From the IMG/VR virus record IMGVR_UViG_3300017527_000423, positions 1 through 53,524 of that record: a stretch of 53,524 nt of DNA; one strand, 5' to 3'. The stretch is from a virus. The notes under the pieces were generated by a model, which was given only the letters and a program-made list of their open reading frames with translations, was not told where the DNA came from and ran no database searches. Position numbers and translations under genes: made by a program. Within the stretch, counting starts at the first letter, position 1. Each line of letters opens with the position of its first letter. Positions 24,594 to 32,497 of this stretch are shown piece by piece.

Positions 24594-24890
24594 ATGCAAA
24601 GTAGACCTTATATCACATATAAAACAGCTTTTTTATCTTCTTCTCCCAAGATGTATTTTCGAAAGAACGGATCTTTATGGTCTTTTTATCATATTGACTT
24701 AAATTCTTTAGTATCATTTTTTAAGTTTGATCTAAATGAGTTATCTGATTTAGAGACAGACAAACTAAAGAGCTTTCTATCAGAGAAACATGAGGAGATG
24801 CTCTCTCAATTAATTAAGTATTATGAGTCAGTAGATCCATTATCGAGTGAAGACTTAGAGCTATGGGCAAATAAAATTAAAGAAGTTTAA
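24594..24890 (+). CDS. Hypothetical protein (98 aa)
   Basis: The frame starts MQSRPYITYKTAFLSSSPKM, a looser form of the PFISE-type front seen in two other proteins of the window. No good ribosome binding site is visible; the start lies 14 bases after repeat copy 2, whose AGGA falls 28 bases upstream. The centre is aromatic (LWSFYHIDLNSLVSFFKFDL) and the C-terminus helical and acidic. No family is recognised. It lies three bases before the ligase gene and is probably co-expressed with it. Confidence 0.5.
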   Translation: MQSRPYITYKTAFLSSSPKMYFRKNGSLWSFYHIDLNSLVSFFKFDLNELSDLETDKLKSFLSEKHEEMLSQLIKYYESVDPLSSEDLELWANKIKEV

Positions 24891-24893
24891 ACA

Positions 24894-26501
24894 ATGGCAG
24901 ATTATTTTTCAATTAATGATTTAGAAGAAATTAACGAAGCAGACTTCAAGAGTTTAAAATCAAAATTCAGCTTTAAGCCTTTAAAACAGACGTTTCGTAA
25001 GAAATCAGAATCTAATAGAACTATGGCAGTTGAAGCGTATGGATCTCTTCCAGACAACACTACAATAATGAAATTTACTTCTCCCAATACCGAGGAGCCT
25101 GTAGAATATTATAAAACAGACTTTTCTCCTACGGGACTTCCAGAACCTGTTAAGGTTAAGGAAGATCCGAGAATGACTGCAGAAGATCATGAGATATGGC
25201 AAAAGCAAAATGTTGTTGCTCAGAAGAAAGAGAACGGTATTAGACTAACCTTAATTTACTCTAAGTCAGGTCCCTCTTGGATTACAAGAAGAACTTCTAA
25301 AGTTAATAACATGGTTACCGATAAGACAGGTAACATGAAATGGTTGAAGATTCCTAAAGAGTTAGAAGGATGTCAGTTAGATGGCGAGATAATAGTGGAT
25401 GCTATTATTCCTCCTAATGGTCCTGAGTCTACCTCTTTAGTGAATACTACTACGATATTAAATTGTAAGCCTGAAGAGACTCTCCGAAGAATACGAGAGT
25501 ACGGAATTCAGGCAAAGATTCGTTTTGTAGTTTTTGATTGTATAGCTGTTGCACATCAGAGCATTGTTGATAAGCCTTATAAAGAGAGACTTGCAGCAGC
25601 AACAGCATTAGTGACTGAATGGAATTCTCCGAATGTAGAAGTAATAAAGAGCATTAAGGATGACAAGTTCAAATTTTATACTGAAATTGTAGAGCAGGGC
25701 CTAGAAGGCGTTGTCCTTGTTGACACTGAGTCATCTTATTATGACACGAAATCTAGATATAAGATTAAAAGAGCTTCTACCATTGACGCTTTTATTTTTG
25801 GGTTTATAAAAGGTCAGAAGAAGAATGAGGGAAAGGTTGGTGGAATCAAGCTAGGAGTAACTCTAGAAGGATCAAATAAGAAAGTTTTCTTAGCAAGAGT
25901 AAATGCGGGTACCGATGAAGAAAGAGATGATATAACCTTCAACTTAGAAAAATATGTAGGTAAGTGTTTTGAAATAACTTATCAGGAATTTTCTCAAAGA
26001 GGGTTACAACATCCTAGATTCTTAGAAGGATTGAAACATCCTAGAATGGATAAGAGCCCTGATTCTTGTATCTTAGAAAGAACAATGTGCCCCTCTCATG
26101 TTTGGGATTATTTTGAGAACAATGCTCCAAATATTTCAGATTGGAAGTCTGGAAAATATAGTGAGATTCCTTTTAATACTTCTAATGTTTCCGAAGTTCC
26201 TGAACTTACTTCAGATCCTATTGATACTCCTCTTGAAGTTGTTGAAGAGGTTCAAGAAAGGTTAGATAAGGGTTTAATCCGTATTTTAGGCCAGGCTAAG
26301 AGAACGCAAAATATTAAAAGCGTTCAAAAACGTTTAGAGGCAGCATTGGCAGAGAAGAAAGATAAAGAAGCTGTTATCTGGTCAGCAAGACTTTCTCAGC
26401 TGTCAACAGATTCTTTAACATCTTCGGCAGAATCGTCTTTTGTTGATTTAATTAATAAAGCTTTATCTCTTTCATCTAAATATTTTAAATTAATAGAATA
26501 A
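24894..26501 (+). CDS. ATP-dependent DNA ligase (535 aa)
   Basis: The nucleotidyltransferase motifs are in order: motif I QKKENGIRL with Lys112 as the expected adenylated residue (KENG rather than the usual KxDG), Glu165 in LDGEIIV, FVVFDCIAV (about 211-219), motif IV EGVVLV (271-276) and motif V RYKIKR (288-293). An OB-fold-like stretch follows to about residue 400. A C-terminal extension holds a helical tail (RILGQAKRTQNIKSVQKRLE). The enzyme seals nicks in replication and repair. Asn in place of Asp in motif I is uncommon and worth noting. It neighbours primase and polymerase genes. Confidence 0.85.
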   Translation: MADYFSINDLEEINEADFKSLKSKFSFKPLKQTFRKKSESNRTMAVEAYGSLPDNTTIMKFTSPNTEEPVEYYKTDFSPTGLPEPVKVKEDPRMTAEDHEIWQKQNVVAQKKENGIRLTLIYSKSGPSWITRRTSKVNNMVTDKTGNMKWLKIPKELEGCQLDGEIIVDAIIPPNGPESTSLVNTTTILNCKPEETLRRIREYGIQAKIRFVVFDCIAVAHQSIVDKPYKERLAAATALVTEWNSPNVEVIKSIKDDKFKFYTEIVEQGLEGVVLVDTESSYYDTKSRYKIKRASTIDAFIFGFIKGQKKNEGKVGGIKLGVTLEGSNKKVFLARVNAGTDEERDDITFNLEKYVGKCFEITYQEFSQRGLQHPRFLEGLKHPRMDKSPDSCILERTMCPSHVWDYFENNAPNISDWKSGKYSEIPFNTSNVSEVPELTSDPIDTPLEVVEEVQERLDKGLIRILGQAKRTQNIKSVQKRLEAALAEKKDKEAVIWSARLSQLSTDSLTSSAESSFVDLINKALSLSSKYFKLIE

Positions 26502-26568
26502 TATTATATAATATTCCTGTTAAGTTTTTAATTGGTAGAATTATTAATACTATTGATAGGGGTGTTTC

Positions 26569-26775
26569 ATGAAGATAGAGTTATTGCCTGTAAGAGCTAA
26601 AGTTTATTTAAAGAATAAAGATATGTCTTTATCGTCCAAAGACGAAATTGAGATTTTATGGGAAGGTACTTCTATTAAAATTAAAAGAGGTCAGGCAGTT
26701 ATAGCTACTTTAAGTAAGCCTGCAAAACCTGTAGCAAGCTCTCAATGGAAGATTTTCTCAAATTATGCTAGATAA
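26569..26775 (+). CDS. Small hypothetical protein (68 aa)
   Basis: AGGGG lies nine bases before the ATG. The 68-residue protein is basic and looks like a compact beta fold (KIELLPVRAKVYLKNKDMSL, then EIEILWEGTSIKIKRGQAVI). It ends in a proline- and lysine-containing tail. It stands between ligase and primase genes after a 67-base gap that contains the palindrome AATATTATATAATATT. No family recognised. A nucleic-acid or replisome role is only suggested by position. Confidence 0.55.
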   Translation: MKIELLPVRAKVYLKNKDMSLSSKDEIEILWEGTSIKIKRGQAVIATLSKPAKPVASSQWKIFSNYAR

Positions 26776-26799
26776 GAGAATTAATATGTATATCTATTT

Positions 26800-27504
26800 A
26801 TGGATATTAATATTAATGCCTTGTTTGGATTCTATTCTAGACTAAAACCTTTATCATCTTTTAAAACATTGGACTATTTTACAGAGAAGAGTCGTAATCG
26901 TTATGACTTCTTACTCTTTAATTACGCTTCTAGTGTTAAGCTTGCTTCTATAGTTGATTTTATCAAAGAGAAAAAGTTGTTTGGTTTTATCCCTTCGGTA
27001 ATTGATTCTTCTAGTGTTTATTATGCTATTCCTATATGTTCTTATTCGGGTACTCTAATTGGTCTCTACTTCAGGGACATTTGTTCAGAAAGTAAATCAC
27101 ATTACATATTTGGTGATCCTGATTTACTTAAATTCAGTGTCAGTACTTTCTTTTTCAATCCTGAATGGAAGAGTAAGAAGTATAAAGACCCTATTATTCT
27201 TGTTGAAGGTATTATTGACATGTTAGCCGTTGCCTCTGTATATCCTTATGTAATTGCTAGTTTGGGGAAAGGGTATTCATTCGATGAGATAAGGATACTT
27301 TCATATCTATCCTCAAGATATTATCGTTTCTTTGATCGTGACACAGAAGGATTTAAGATCGATGAGTCCATTGCAGGTATTTTATCTAAGTTTGGGATAA
27401 ATTCTTCGAGAATCGACTCTATAAGTTGTAGTGACCCGGGGGAATTTATTGATAAAGCAAAGATGTCTGAGCTTGAATTATCTATACGTCAATTAGGATT
27501 ATAA
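26800..27504 (+). CDS. TOPRIM-domain DNA primase-like protein (234 aa)
   Basis: The TOPRIM core is clear: IILVEGIIDMLAVASVYPYV with Glu136, SLGKGYS, and RFFDRDTEGFKID with Asp179 and Asp181. These form the metal-binding site of DnaG-type primases. The front third (about 1-70) lacks the cysteine zinc-binding site of full primases, so template recognition may be supplied by another protein, perhaps the product of the adjacent gene. At 234 residues it is short for the family. The start lacks a strong ribosome binding site. It lies in a ligase-primase-polymerase cluster, consistent with lagging-strand priming. Confidence 0.75.
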   Translation: MDININALFGFYSRLKPLSSFKTLDYFTEKSRNRYDFLLFNYASSVKLASIVDFIKEKKLFGFIPSVIDSSSVYYAIPICSYSGTLIGLYFRDICSESKSHYIFGDPDLLKFSVSTFFFNPEWKSKKYKDPIILVEGIIDMLAVASVYPYVIASLGKGYSFDEIRILSYLSSRYYRFFDRDTEGFKIDESIAGILSKFGINSSRIDSISCSDPGEFIDKAKMSELELSIRQLGL

Positions 27505-28671
27505 ATGTCTAATCTATCTTTAATTACAGAAGGCAAGGGCGGTGAGTTCCTTAAGAATTATTTATTCCGTGAATTTCCTAGCGAATTTCAGGATTATATT
27601 CTAGAATGTGTTAATGACCCTTTCTTCTTTAAGAAGAAGGGATATATGTATCCCAGTCACCGTAACTTAATAAAATTAATTGTTTCAGAGGGATTCAAAT
27701 TCGAGAATAAGACATTTGATTTTAATTCTATTAGTCTGATCATTGAAGAGAATATAAGATTTGGAGATACTCATTTAACGTATACAGCTTTCTTAGACTT
27801 TCTAAGATTATTGGGAATACCTTCTTCTACGCTATCGAAGATAGATACTTCCACTTTATATAATATGATTTATTCAGCAATTAGAACGAAGATATCCGAG
27901 GGCTTTCCTGTTATTCATACGGCTTTACTACCTTTACAGAGTGTAGCTCTTACAAAGAAAGATTCCTTTGATAAAGAGGACGTGGCTAATAATTTTAAGG
28001 TGGTTGATTATATATCTTTTACTAAAGACAGTCCTTTAAACATTATTTCTATTCTAGCAGCATTCGTTTCTTTAGATTCTTTTAAGAAGGGTAGGTATAA
28101 CATATATTATGTTACAAATGTTCATAAATCTTCCAGAGATTTGGAAATAGGATTCACTTTATTAGATGATGGTTTCACTGTTAGAGAGGAGTTTACATTT
28201 AAAGCTGTTCTTAAAATGAGAATATCTTTAGTGAATAAATCATTTTCTATGTCGTGTGGTTATATTAATGAGAATTCTCTAAATACTTTATGGTTCCCTG
28301 TTATTTACGATATTGACTCCCTTCCTAATTTTGCTGCGAAATCATTTGAATATGCTTTGGGGAGATCTTATAAGAAGCTGGAGTATTACAGGGATACTGT
28401 AGTATCTTATTTAGAAGAGTCGGTATCTAGTATTGATTCTATAAAGAACCATTCTATCTGGGAATACTTATGTCGGTCCTCTGTTTATAAGGGAATTATT
28501 GTATCTCTGGATAAGATAATGGAACGTTATGAAGATTTAGATAAATTCGATTTACTTATGTCAGAGTTTGACTTATTAAATATTATACTTAATACTGCTC
28601 AGTCTTATAGCTATAAATACCGACATTCTGTCGAGGAATGTGTAGGTAAATTCATTTTAGAAAATGGTTGA
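27505..28671 (+). CDS. Hypothetical protein in the replication cluster (388 aa)
   Basis: This gene starts directly after the primase stop, with no gap, so the two are probably translated together. The N-terminal part, FLKNYLFREFPSEFQDYILE followed by DPFFFKKKGYMYPSHRNLIK, is basic and aromatic. The centre is beta rich and the C-terminus strongly helical. I see no Walker, zinc or nuclease motif. Because the primase lacks a zinc-binding domain, a partner role in primase or helicase loading is possible, but this rests only on position. Confidence 0.55.
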   Translation: MSNLSLITEGKGGEFLKNYLFREFPSEFQDYILECVNDPFFFKKKGYMYPSHRNLIKLIVSEGFKFENKTFDFNSISLIIEENIRFGDTHLTYTAFLDFLRLLGIPSSTLSKIDTSTLYNMIYSAIRTKISEGFPVIHTALLPLQSVALTKKDSFDKEDVANNFKVVDYISFTKDSPLNIISILAAFVSLDSFKKGRYNIYYVTNVHKSSRDLEIGFTLLDDGFTVREEFTFKAVLKMRISLVNKSFSMSCGYINENSLNTLWFPVIYDIDSLPNFAAKSFEYALGRSYKKLEYYRDTVVSYLEESVSSIDSIKNHSIWEYLCRSSVYKGIIVSLDKIMERYEDLDKFDLLMSEFDLLNIILNTAQSYSYKYRHSVEECVGKFILENG

Positions 28672-29188
28672 TATTTTCGAAGAAAAGAATCCTTTTAAGA
28701 AATATTTTAAAGATGGAAACTCTTTGGATATTTATGATGGTGGAGGGAATCAGTCTAAAAGAAGAGCCAAAGTAATTTATTCAGGTTCAGTGGTTAGCAT
28801 TCCTTTATACAAAGTAAAAGAGGCTCCTTTATCGGATCTTCATTTATATCTATCTAAGATATTTTCATTTGATTTTTATGCTAAGAATTTCAGTAGCTTT
28901 TCTTATTTTAGATATTTTAAGAAGGTTTCTTATGAAGACTTTGGATATTGGCAGAGACTTGAGTATCGGTCAGAAGACTTTAAAATCACTTTTGGATTTT
29001 TTAATTATCAAGGAGCTGAAGTTAATATTTATTTTAAGAGAGGTAACCGGAGAGTCCGCATATTTTCTCATTTTCTTATGCTTGATACAGATATGCAATC
29101 TTTTTATACTTTCTTAGATTATAATATTTCTTTATTTCTAGATGACTTGTTTACTAAAACAGGTGTTATTTTTAAATGGTTAAAGTGA
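28664..29188 (+). CDS. Hypothetical protein (174 aa)
   Basis: It overlaps the previous gene by eight bases. The protein is rich in Phe, Tyr and Lys (FSFDFYAKNFSSFSYFRYFK), with a basic patch (GNQSKRRAKVIYSG and KRGNRRVRIF). No motif is recognised. Aromatic and basic composition is compatible with nucleic-acid binding, which I offer only as a guess. It precedes the polymerase by 22 bases that include AGGAG. Confidence 0.5.
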   Translation: MVDIFEEKNPFKKYFKDGNSLDIYDGGGNQSKRRAKVIYSGSVVSIPLYKVKEAPLSDLHLYLSKIFSFDFYAKNFSSFSYFRYFKKVSYEDFGYWQRLEYRSEDFKITFGFFNYQGAEVNIYFKRGNRRVRIFSHFLMLDTDMQSFYTFLDYNISLFLDDLFTKTGVIFKWLK

Positions 29189-29210
29189 TATTATTTTTTA
29201 GGAGATTTTT

Positions 29211-30425
29211 ATGAATTATTTATCAGCAGACCCTTTAATGATTAGAGCAGACGAGTTAGAGGAGCAGACAGCTGAATTATTTGATCAGATGTCTGAAGAA
29301 GGGGTTCGTATAGATGTTGATAAAGTTAAAAAAGTAAAAGAAGAGTTAAAAGATTTAATCAGGAAAGTCGATCTAGCATTAGCTCCTTTAGGAATCTTAA
29401 ACCCTTCATCTCCGGCTCAGGTAAAGAAATTCATTGTTTTAAAGTTAGAAGAAGATGCAGGTAGACCTTTACCAGCTGAAGTTACTTCAGCTATCAAGAC
29501 AGGGGCTGTTCAGATAAAAGAATACGCTCAAGATTTAAACGTTCCAGAGCTTGCATATGTAGCGGAATACCGATCTTTAAAGAAAGCTTTAGGTGAGGCA
29601 AAGACAATGGAATCTTATGGCAATCGATTTAAGTTTAAATGGAATGTAGATCACGAGCCAACTTCGGGAAGAAAATATTCCAGTCCAAATATTACAAACA
29701 TTACTCCTAAAGTAAGATCTTCTATCGTTCCTGATGAAGGCAATATCTTTGCATATGCTGATTTTAATGCATTACAGGCTATCCTTTTAGCAGATCTAGC
29801 TGGCGAGGACGATATTATAGAAGTCTACAATAGGGCTGAGGATATGTACTTGTATCTTGCTAAAGAAGTATTCTCTAAAGAGAATGTGTCTAAAGAAGAT
29901 AGAAAGAAATTAAAAACGCTATTCCTTGCGAAGTTCTTTGGGTACGGAGTTTCTTCTATAGCAAAAGACTTAAATGTTACAGTTGATGAGGCATATTCCT
30001 TAATAAGGAAAATGGATAAGAGATTCCCAAAAATGAAATCATTTTTTGATAGATTAAAATCTCAGATTGAAACTCAGGGATATACAGAAGCTATTGGAGG
30101 AAGAAGATTAACTCTTAATGATCCTCGAATTGTTGATTACAAGGATTACAAGAAAGTAAATACTTTGATAAATCATGTGGCGCAGGGAGGAGAGACAAGT
30201 ATTCTTTTAGACACTCTTCTTCGTGTAAAGAAAGATTCTTATTTAAGAGATAAGAGACTCGTAGCAACGTTCCATGACGGAATCCTTTTTGAGATTCCTG
30301 ATACTCCAGAAGACAAAGATAAGTTTCTTACAGCAATTAAGAAAGCGATGGGACGTCAGCTTATTAAAGCCAAGCTTCAAATCAAGGTAAAATTCGGACC
30401 GGACTTGGCCTCAGTTCAAAATTAG
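29211..30425 (+). CDS. Family A DNA polymerase, polymerase domain only (404 aa)
   Basis: TSGRKYSSPNITNITPKVRS (151-170) matches the 'TGRLSSxxPNLQNI' line. Motif A is FAYADFNALQA with Asp184. Motif B is KKLKTLFLAKFFGYG (232-246), with Lys and Tyr in the expected places. The QGGETSIL segment (325-332) follows. Motif C is ATFHDGILFEI with Asp356, but Gly357 stands where nearly all relatives have Glu. There is no 3'-5' exonuclease domain, so proofreading must be absent or separate. AGGAG precedes the ATG. It is probably the phage replicative or gap-filling polymerase. Confidence 0.85.
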   Translation: MNYLSADPLMIRADELEEQTAELFDQMSEEGVRIDVDKVKKVKEELKDLIRKVDLALAPLGILNPSSPAQVKKFIVLKLEEDAGRPLPAEVTSAIKTGAVQIKEYAQDLNVPELAYVAEYRSLKKALGEAKTMESYGNRFKFKWNVDHEPTSGRKYSSPNITNITPKVRSSIVPDEGNIFAYADFNALQAILLADLAGEDDIIEVYNRAEDMYLYLAKEVFSKENVSKEDRKKLKTLFLAKFFGYGVSSIAKDLNVTVDEAYSLIRKMDKRFPKMKSFFDRLKSQIETQGYTEAIGGRRLTLNDPRIVDYKDYKKVNTLINHVAQGGETSILLDTLLRVKKDSYLRDKRLVATFHDGILFEIPDTPEDKDKFLTAIKKAMGRQLIKAKLQIKVKFGPDLASVQN

Positions 30426-30674
30426 TATATCTAGGATATACTCACTAATTTATCTAATTAGTTCTAAAGGTGTTTATGTTGATTGTCGTAACAGAGTCAC
30501 TCTTACTAATGATCAACATGCTATTATAACAAAATTCGGTTATTCATATTTTGTTATTCATTCATTTATTGAATAATCATACTCATCCTGAGTTTCTATT
30601 TTTAGTGTTGAATAGAAACTACTATTTGATTTGGTAATTAAATAATTTTAGTTATATGGTATGTAAAGTAATTT

Positions 30675-30812
30675 ATGCATTTTCTTGTAATAGTCTCTAA
30701 TAAACAACTTCCTGAAGCAAAGGAAGTTGTTTATGCTATGCTTAATCTCTCTATTGAGGAAATTTACGCTTGCATCCTACTGAAAGGAGAATTTCTTTAT
30801 TTTCTCCTTTAG
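30675..30812 (+). CDS. Doubtful small ORF (45 aa), possibly frameshifted
   Basis: An ATG frame of 45 codons (MHFLVIVSNKQLPEAKEVVY...) has no good ribosome binding site. It ends at TAG, while a second frame (SIEDIMEEVKGAFVYVYTLE) continues in a related style to a stop just before the gene at 30879. Joined by one frameshift they would make a protein of about 65 residues. The 13-bp and 9-bp hairpins lie inside it. It may be a decayed gene or RNA structure that happens to be open. Confidence 0.3.
   Translation: MHFLVIVSNKQLPEAKEVVYAMLNLSIEEIYACILLKGEFLYFLL
30701..30733 (+). repeat. 13-bp perfect hairpin
   Basis: TAAACAACTTCCT pairs with AGGAAGTTGTTTA around a seven-base loop (GAAGCAA). It is one of the two strongest hairpins in the window. 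No T-run follows, so a function in mRNA stability or processing is as likely as termination. Confidence 0.65.
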
Positions 30813-30878
30813 CATTGAAGATATTATGGAAGAGGTTAAAGGAGCTTTTGTATATGTATATACTCTAGAGGATATCTA

Positions 30879-31070
30879 ATGCCGAAAACTCAGGTAAATA
30901 TATCGCAATTTAAATCTATTTATTCTACGAGAGAAATTAAAGGTGTTTTACATGTACAATTTCTTACTAAGAAGGGGTCTATCTTTCCTAACAAGAATAT
31001 GTTCCTTAATCAGTCACAGCTCGATCAGGAGACCTTTGATTTAGCATTAAAGTTTCATATTAATAATTAA
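30879..31070 (+). CDS. Small hypothetical protein (63 aa)
   Basis: GAGG lies nine bases before the ATG. The protein is basic and compact (MPKTQVNISQFKSIYSTREI, then HVQFLTKKGSIFPNKNMFLN). It ends LKFHINN, and its stop codon overlaps repeat element copy 3. No family is recognised. It follows the hairpin-rich interval and is the last gene before the next module. Confidence 0.5.
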   Translation: MPKTQVNISQFKSIYSTREIKGVLHVQFLTKKGSIFPNKNMFLNQSQLDQETFDLALKFHINN

Positions 31071-31126
31071 CAGGGTATCAGAGAACTCACAGCAGGAGAA
31101 AATCCATGTACTGTTATAATAATAGC
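31067..31126 (+). ncRNA. Repeated intergenic element, copy 3 (putative structured RNA)
   Basis: Core AACAGGGTA (31069-31077) is followed by AGAACTCACAGCAGGA (31082-31097), one base different from the others. GGA-N5-TCC forms the small second hairpin. The outer pairing is not clear here: AACAG/CTGTT (31069-31073 with 31111-31115), or GTATC with GATAT farther on, are options. TATAAT at 31115-31120 and a TAATAGCC end (31119-31126) are shared in style with copies 1 and 4. It begins in the stop codon of the preceding gene. Confidence 0.5.
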
Positions 31127-31173
31127 CTAAGAGGTATATATTTAGATATATTAAACCTATTTTAGGATCTTTT

Positions 31174-31761
31174 ATGTTAGAATTTAAACTACATCCTTTA
31201 GTGTATACTCCGCCAGAGAAGTCCTCTAGAGGACCTAAAACAGCGAATCGTGGTGTTAACAGAAAAGAACGTCTTCGAAGAGATCGTATAGTAGAAGAGA
31301 AATATGTTATGATGCTTAGAGATAACTTCTTCTTTTCAGTACAAAGAGGTCATGATCATGATGCTGTAGGAGACAAAGAGGTAAATACTACTTGGTTATG
31401 GGAACCGGATCCTGATTTAAATTATGATGAAGATCCTAATATCTTTGTTCATATTAGAAGAGTTAGGGGATCATTAGCATTTTCAGTTAAAGGATCTACT
31501 TACAAACCTTTATGCTTTGCTTTATTAAAAGCAGCTCTTGAGTTATGGGACTCCAACATTAAGTTGAAGATATCTGAAGAAGTGAGGAATTTTGAAAAAG
31601 AAGGTTTATATATTCAAGAAGATAAAACATTTAAATATGTGGCCGTGGATAGAGAAACAAGTCAAGTTTTCTTAGCGCCTCAGTCTAGTGATGCGAATTT
31701 TAATCTTCTTGTAAGTAAAAGTAGAAAACAAAATAAAACAAAAGCAAGGAGAGCTCTTTGA
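31174..31761 (+). CDS. Hypothetical protein (195 aa)
   Basis: The protein has a basic N-terminal part (PPEKSSRGPKTANRGVNRKE, then RLRRDRIVEEKY), an acidic middle (EPDPDLNYDEDPNIFVHIRR) and a basic C-terminus (SKSRKQNKTKARRAL). No catalytic motif is seen. Charge alone would allow RNA or DNA binding. It is the first gene after repeat copy 3 and overlaps the HAD gene by four bases. I found no strong ribosome binding site; the nearest is AGGAT at 31163. Confidence 0.5.
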   Translation: MLEFKLHPLVYTPPEKSSRGPKTANRGVNRKERLRRDRIVEEKYVMMLRDNFFFSVQRGHDHDAVGDKEVNTTWLWEPDPDLNYDEDPNIFVHIRRVRGSLAFSVKGSTYKPLCFALLKAALELWDSNIKLKISEEVRNFEKEGLYIQEDKTFKYVAVDRETSQVFLAPQSSDANFNLLVSKSRKQNKTKARRAL

Positions 31762-32225
31762 AGAAACTTTATGTAGATATGGACGGCGTTTTAACTGACT
31801 TTTTTGCCCATTATAACAGAACATTTACAGATTATAAGATTAATAGATATGGGATGTCTGATCCGAGGTCAATGGAAGTAATATATGATAATTACGATTT
31901 TTGGAGTAGTTTACCTCCTTTAGGAGAGGCTCTTTCTTTTTGGAAGAATATCCTTCCTTATAAGCCTACTATACTTTCTCATCCTTTGGATGATGAATGT
32001 GCGAGAGCTAAGAGATATTGGTGTGATAAGCATTTGTCGGGTAGTTATGAAGTTATTCTGGAGAAAGAAAAATGGATTTACTCAAATTCTAATGCAATCT
32101 TAATAGATGATTGGGATAGGTATACTATACCGTGGGACAAACACGGAGGCCAGTCCTTTCTATTCAGAGAAGATTTCGACGCAGCTTTCAATTTTATAAA
32201 GACCAATGTATATAATAGCATATAA
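31758..32225 (+). CDS. HAD-superfamily 5'(3')-deoxyribonucleotidase-like protein (155 aa)
   Basis: The protein begins MKKLYVDMDGVLTDFFAHYN, with nucleophile Asp7 and Asp9 in the DxDG motif. TILSH (about residue 74) supplies the Ser of motif II, and NAILIDDW (about 112-119) the acidic pair of motif IV. Such small HAD proteins in phages remove phosphate from deoxynucleotides or act in nucleotide pool control. The frame uses TTG, supported by AAGGAG eight bases upstream and by the position of DxDG. It overlaps the previous gene by four bases. Confidence 0.8.
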   Translation: MKKLYVDMDGVLTDFFAHYNRTFTDYKINRYGMSDPRSMEVIYDNYDFWSSLPPLGEALSFWKNILPYKPTILSHPLDDECARAKRYWCDKHLSGSYEVILEKEKWIYSNSNAILIDDWDRYTIPWDKHGGQSFLFREDFDAAFNFIKTNVYNSI

Positions 32226-32236
32226 AGGAGAATATT

Positions 32237-32491
32237 ATGTTTTCAAATAACATTAATTTCGAAGATGCTATTGATTTAATAAGAAGCCGTTATGGGTACG
32301 ATATTTCAGTTTTGTATATCTCTAAAGATAGATCAGATACGGGGGATATCATTAAGACCTTTAATATTTATTTTGAAGGAAAAGATCCTATTGATACTTC
32401 AGCCCGTCGTACTAGAGAGGTTAGCTCAAATATTAATTTTGTAGATGCTTTAAATAAAATTCATCCAGAGAATTCAGGAAATAGTGAATAA
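32237..32491 (+). CDS. Hypothetical protein (84 aa)
   Basis: AAAGGAG lies before the ATG. The protein contains two similar short segments, NNINFEDAIDLI near the start and SNINFVDALNKI near the end, which may reflect an internal duplication. The middle alternates charged and hydrophobic residues as in a beta sheet (DISVLYISKDRSDTGDIIKT). No family is recognised. It stands between the nucleotidase and clamp loader genes. Confidence 0.5.
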   Translation: MFSNNINFEDAIDLIRSRYGYDISVLYISKDRSDTGDIIKTFNIYFEGKDPIDTSARRTREVSSNINFVDALNKIHPENSGNSE

Positions 32492-32497
32492 GAGTTT

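Larger units (their letters stand above)
30424..30878 (+). other. Hairpin-rich interval with decayed reading frames
   Basis: This stretch after the polymerase gene holds no convincing gene but several perfect inverted repeats: AGTATATC/GATATACT (30424-30442), ACTAATT/AATTAGT (30444-30462), ATGTTGAT/ATCAACAT (30476-30519), a 10-bp stem (30591-30620), a 13-bp stem (30701-30733) and a 9-bp stem (30783-30810). A startless frame (GVYVDCRNRVTLTNDQHAII) ends near 30575. One or more of the hairpins may end polymerase transcription, although none has a long T tail. Confidence 0.5.

Noticed and set aside
26500-26515. Palindrome AATATTATATAATATT as an operator
   Set aside because: It is made of A and T only in an AT-rich gap and has no other supporting feature.
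28612-28619. TATAAATA octamer as a late promoter
   Set aside because: It lies inside the coding sequence of the 388-residue protein, about 45 bases before the next overlapping start, with no supporting gap. In AT-rich DNA this is expected by chance.
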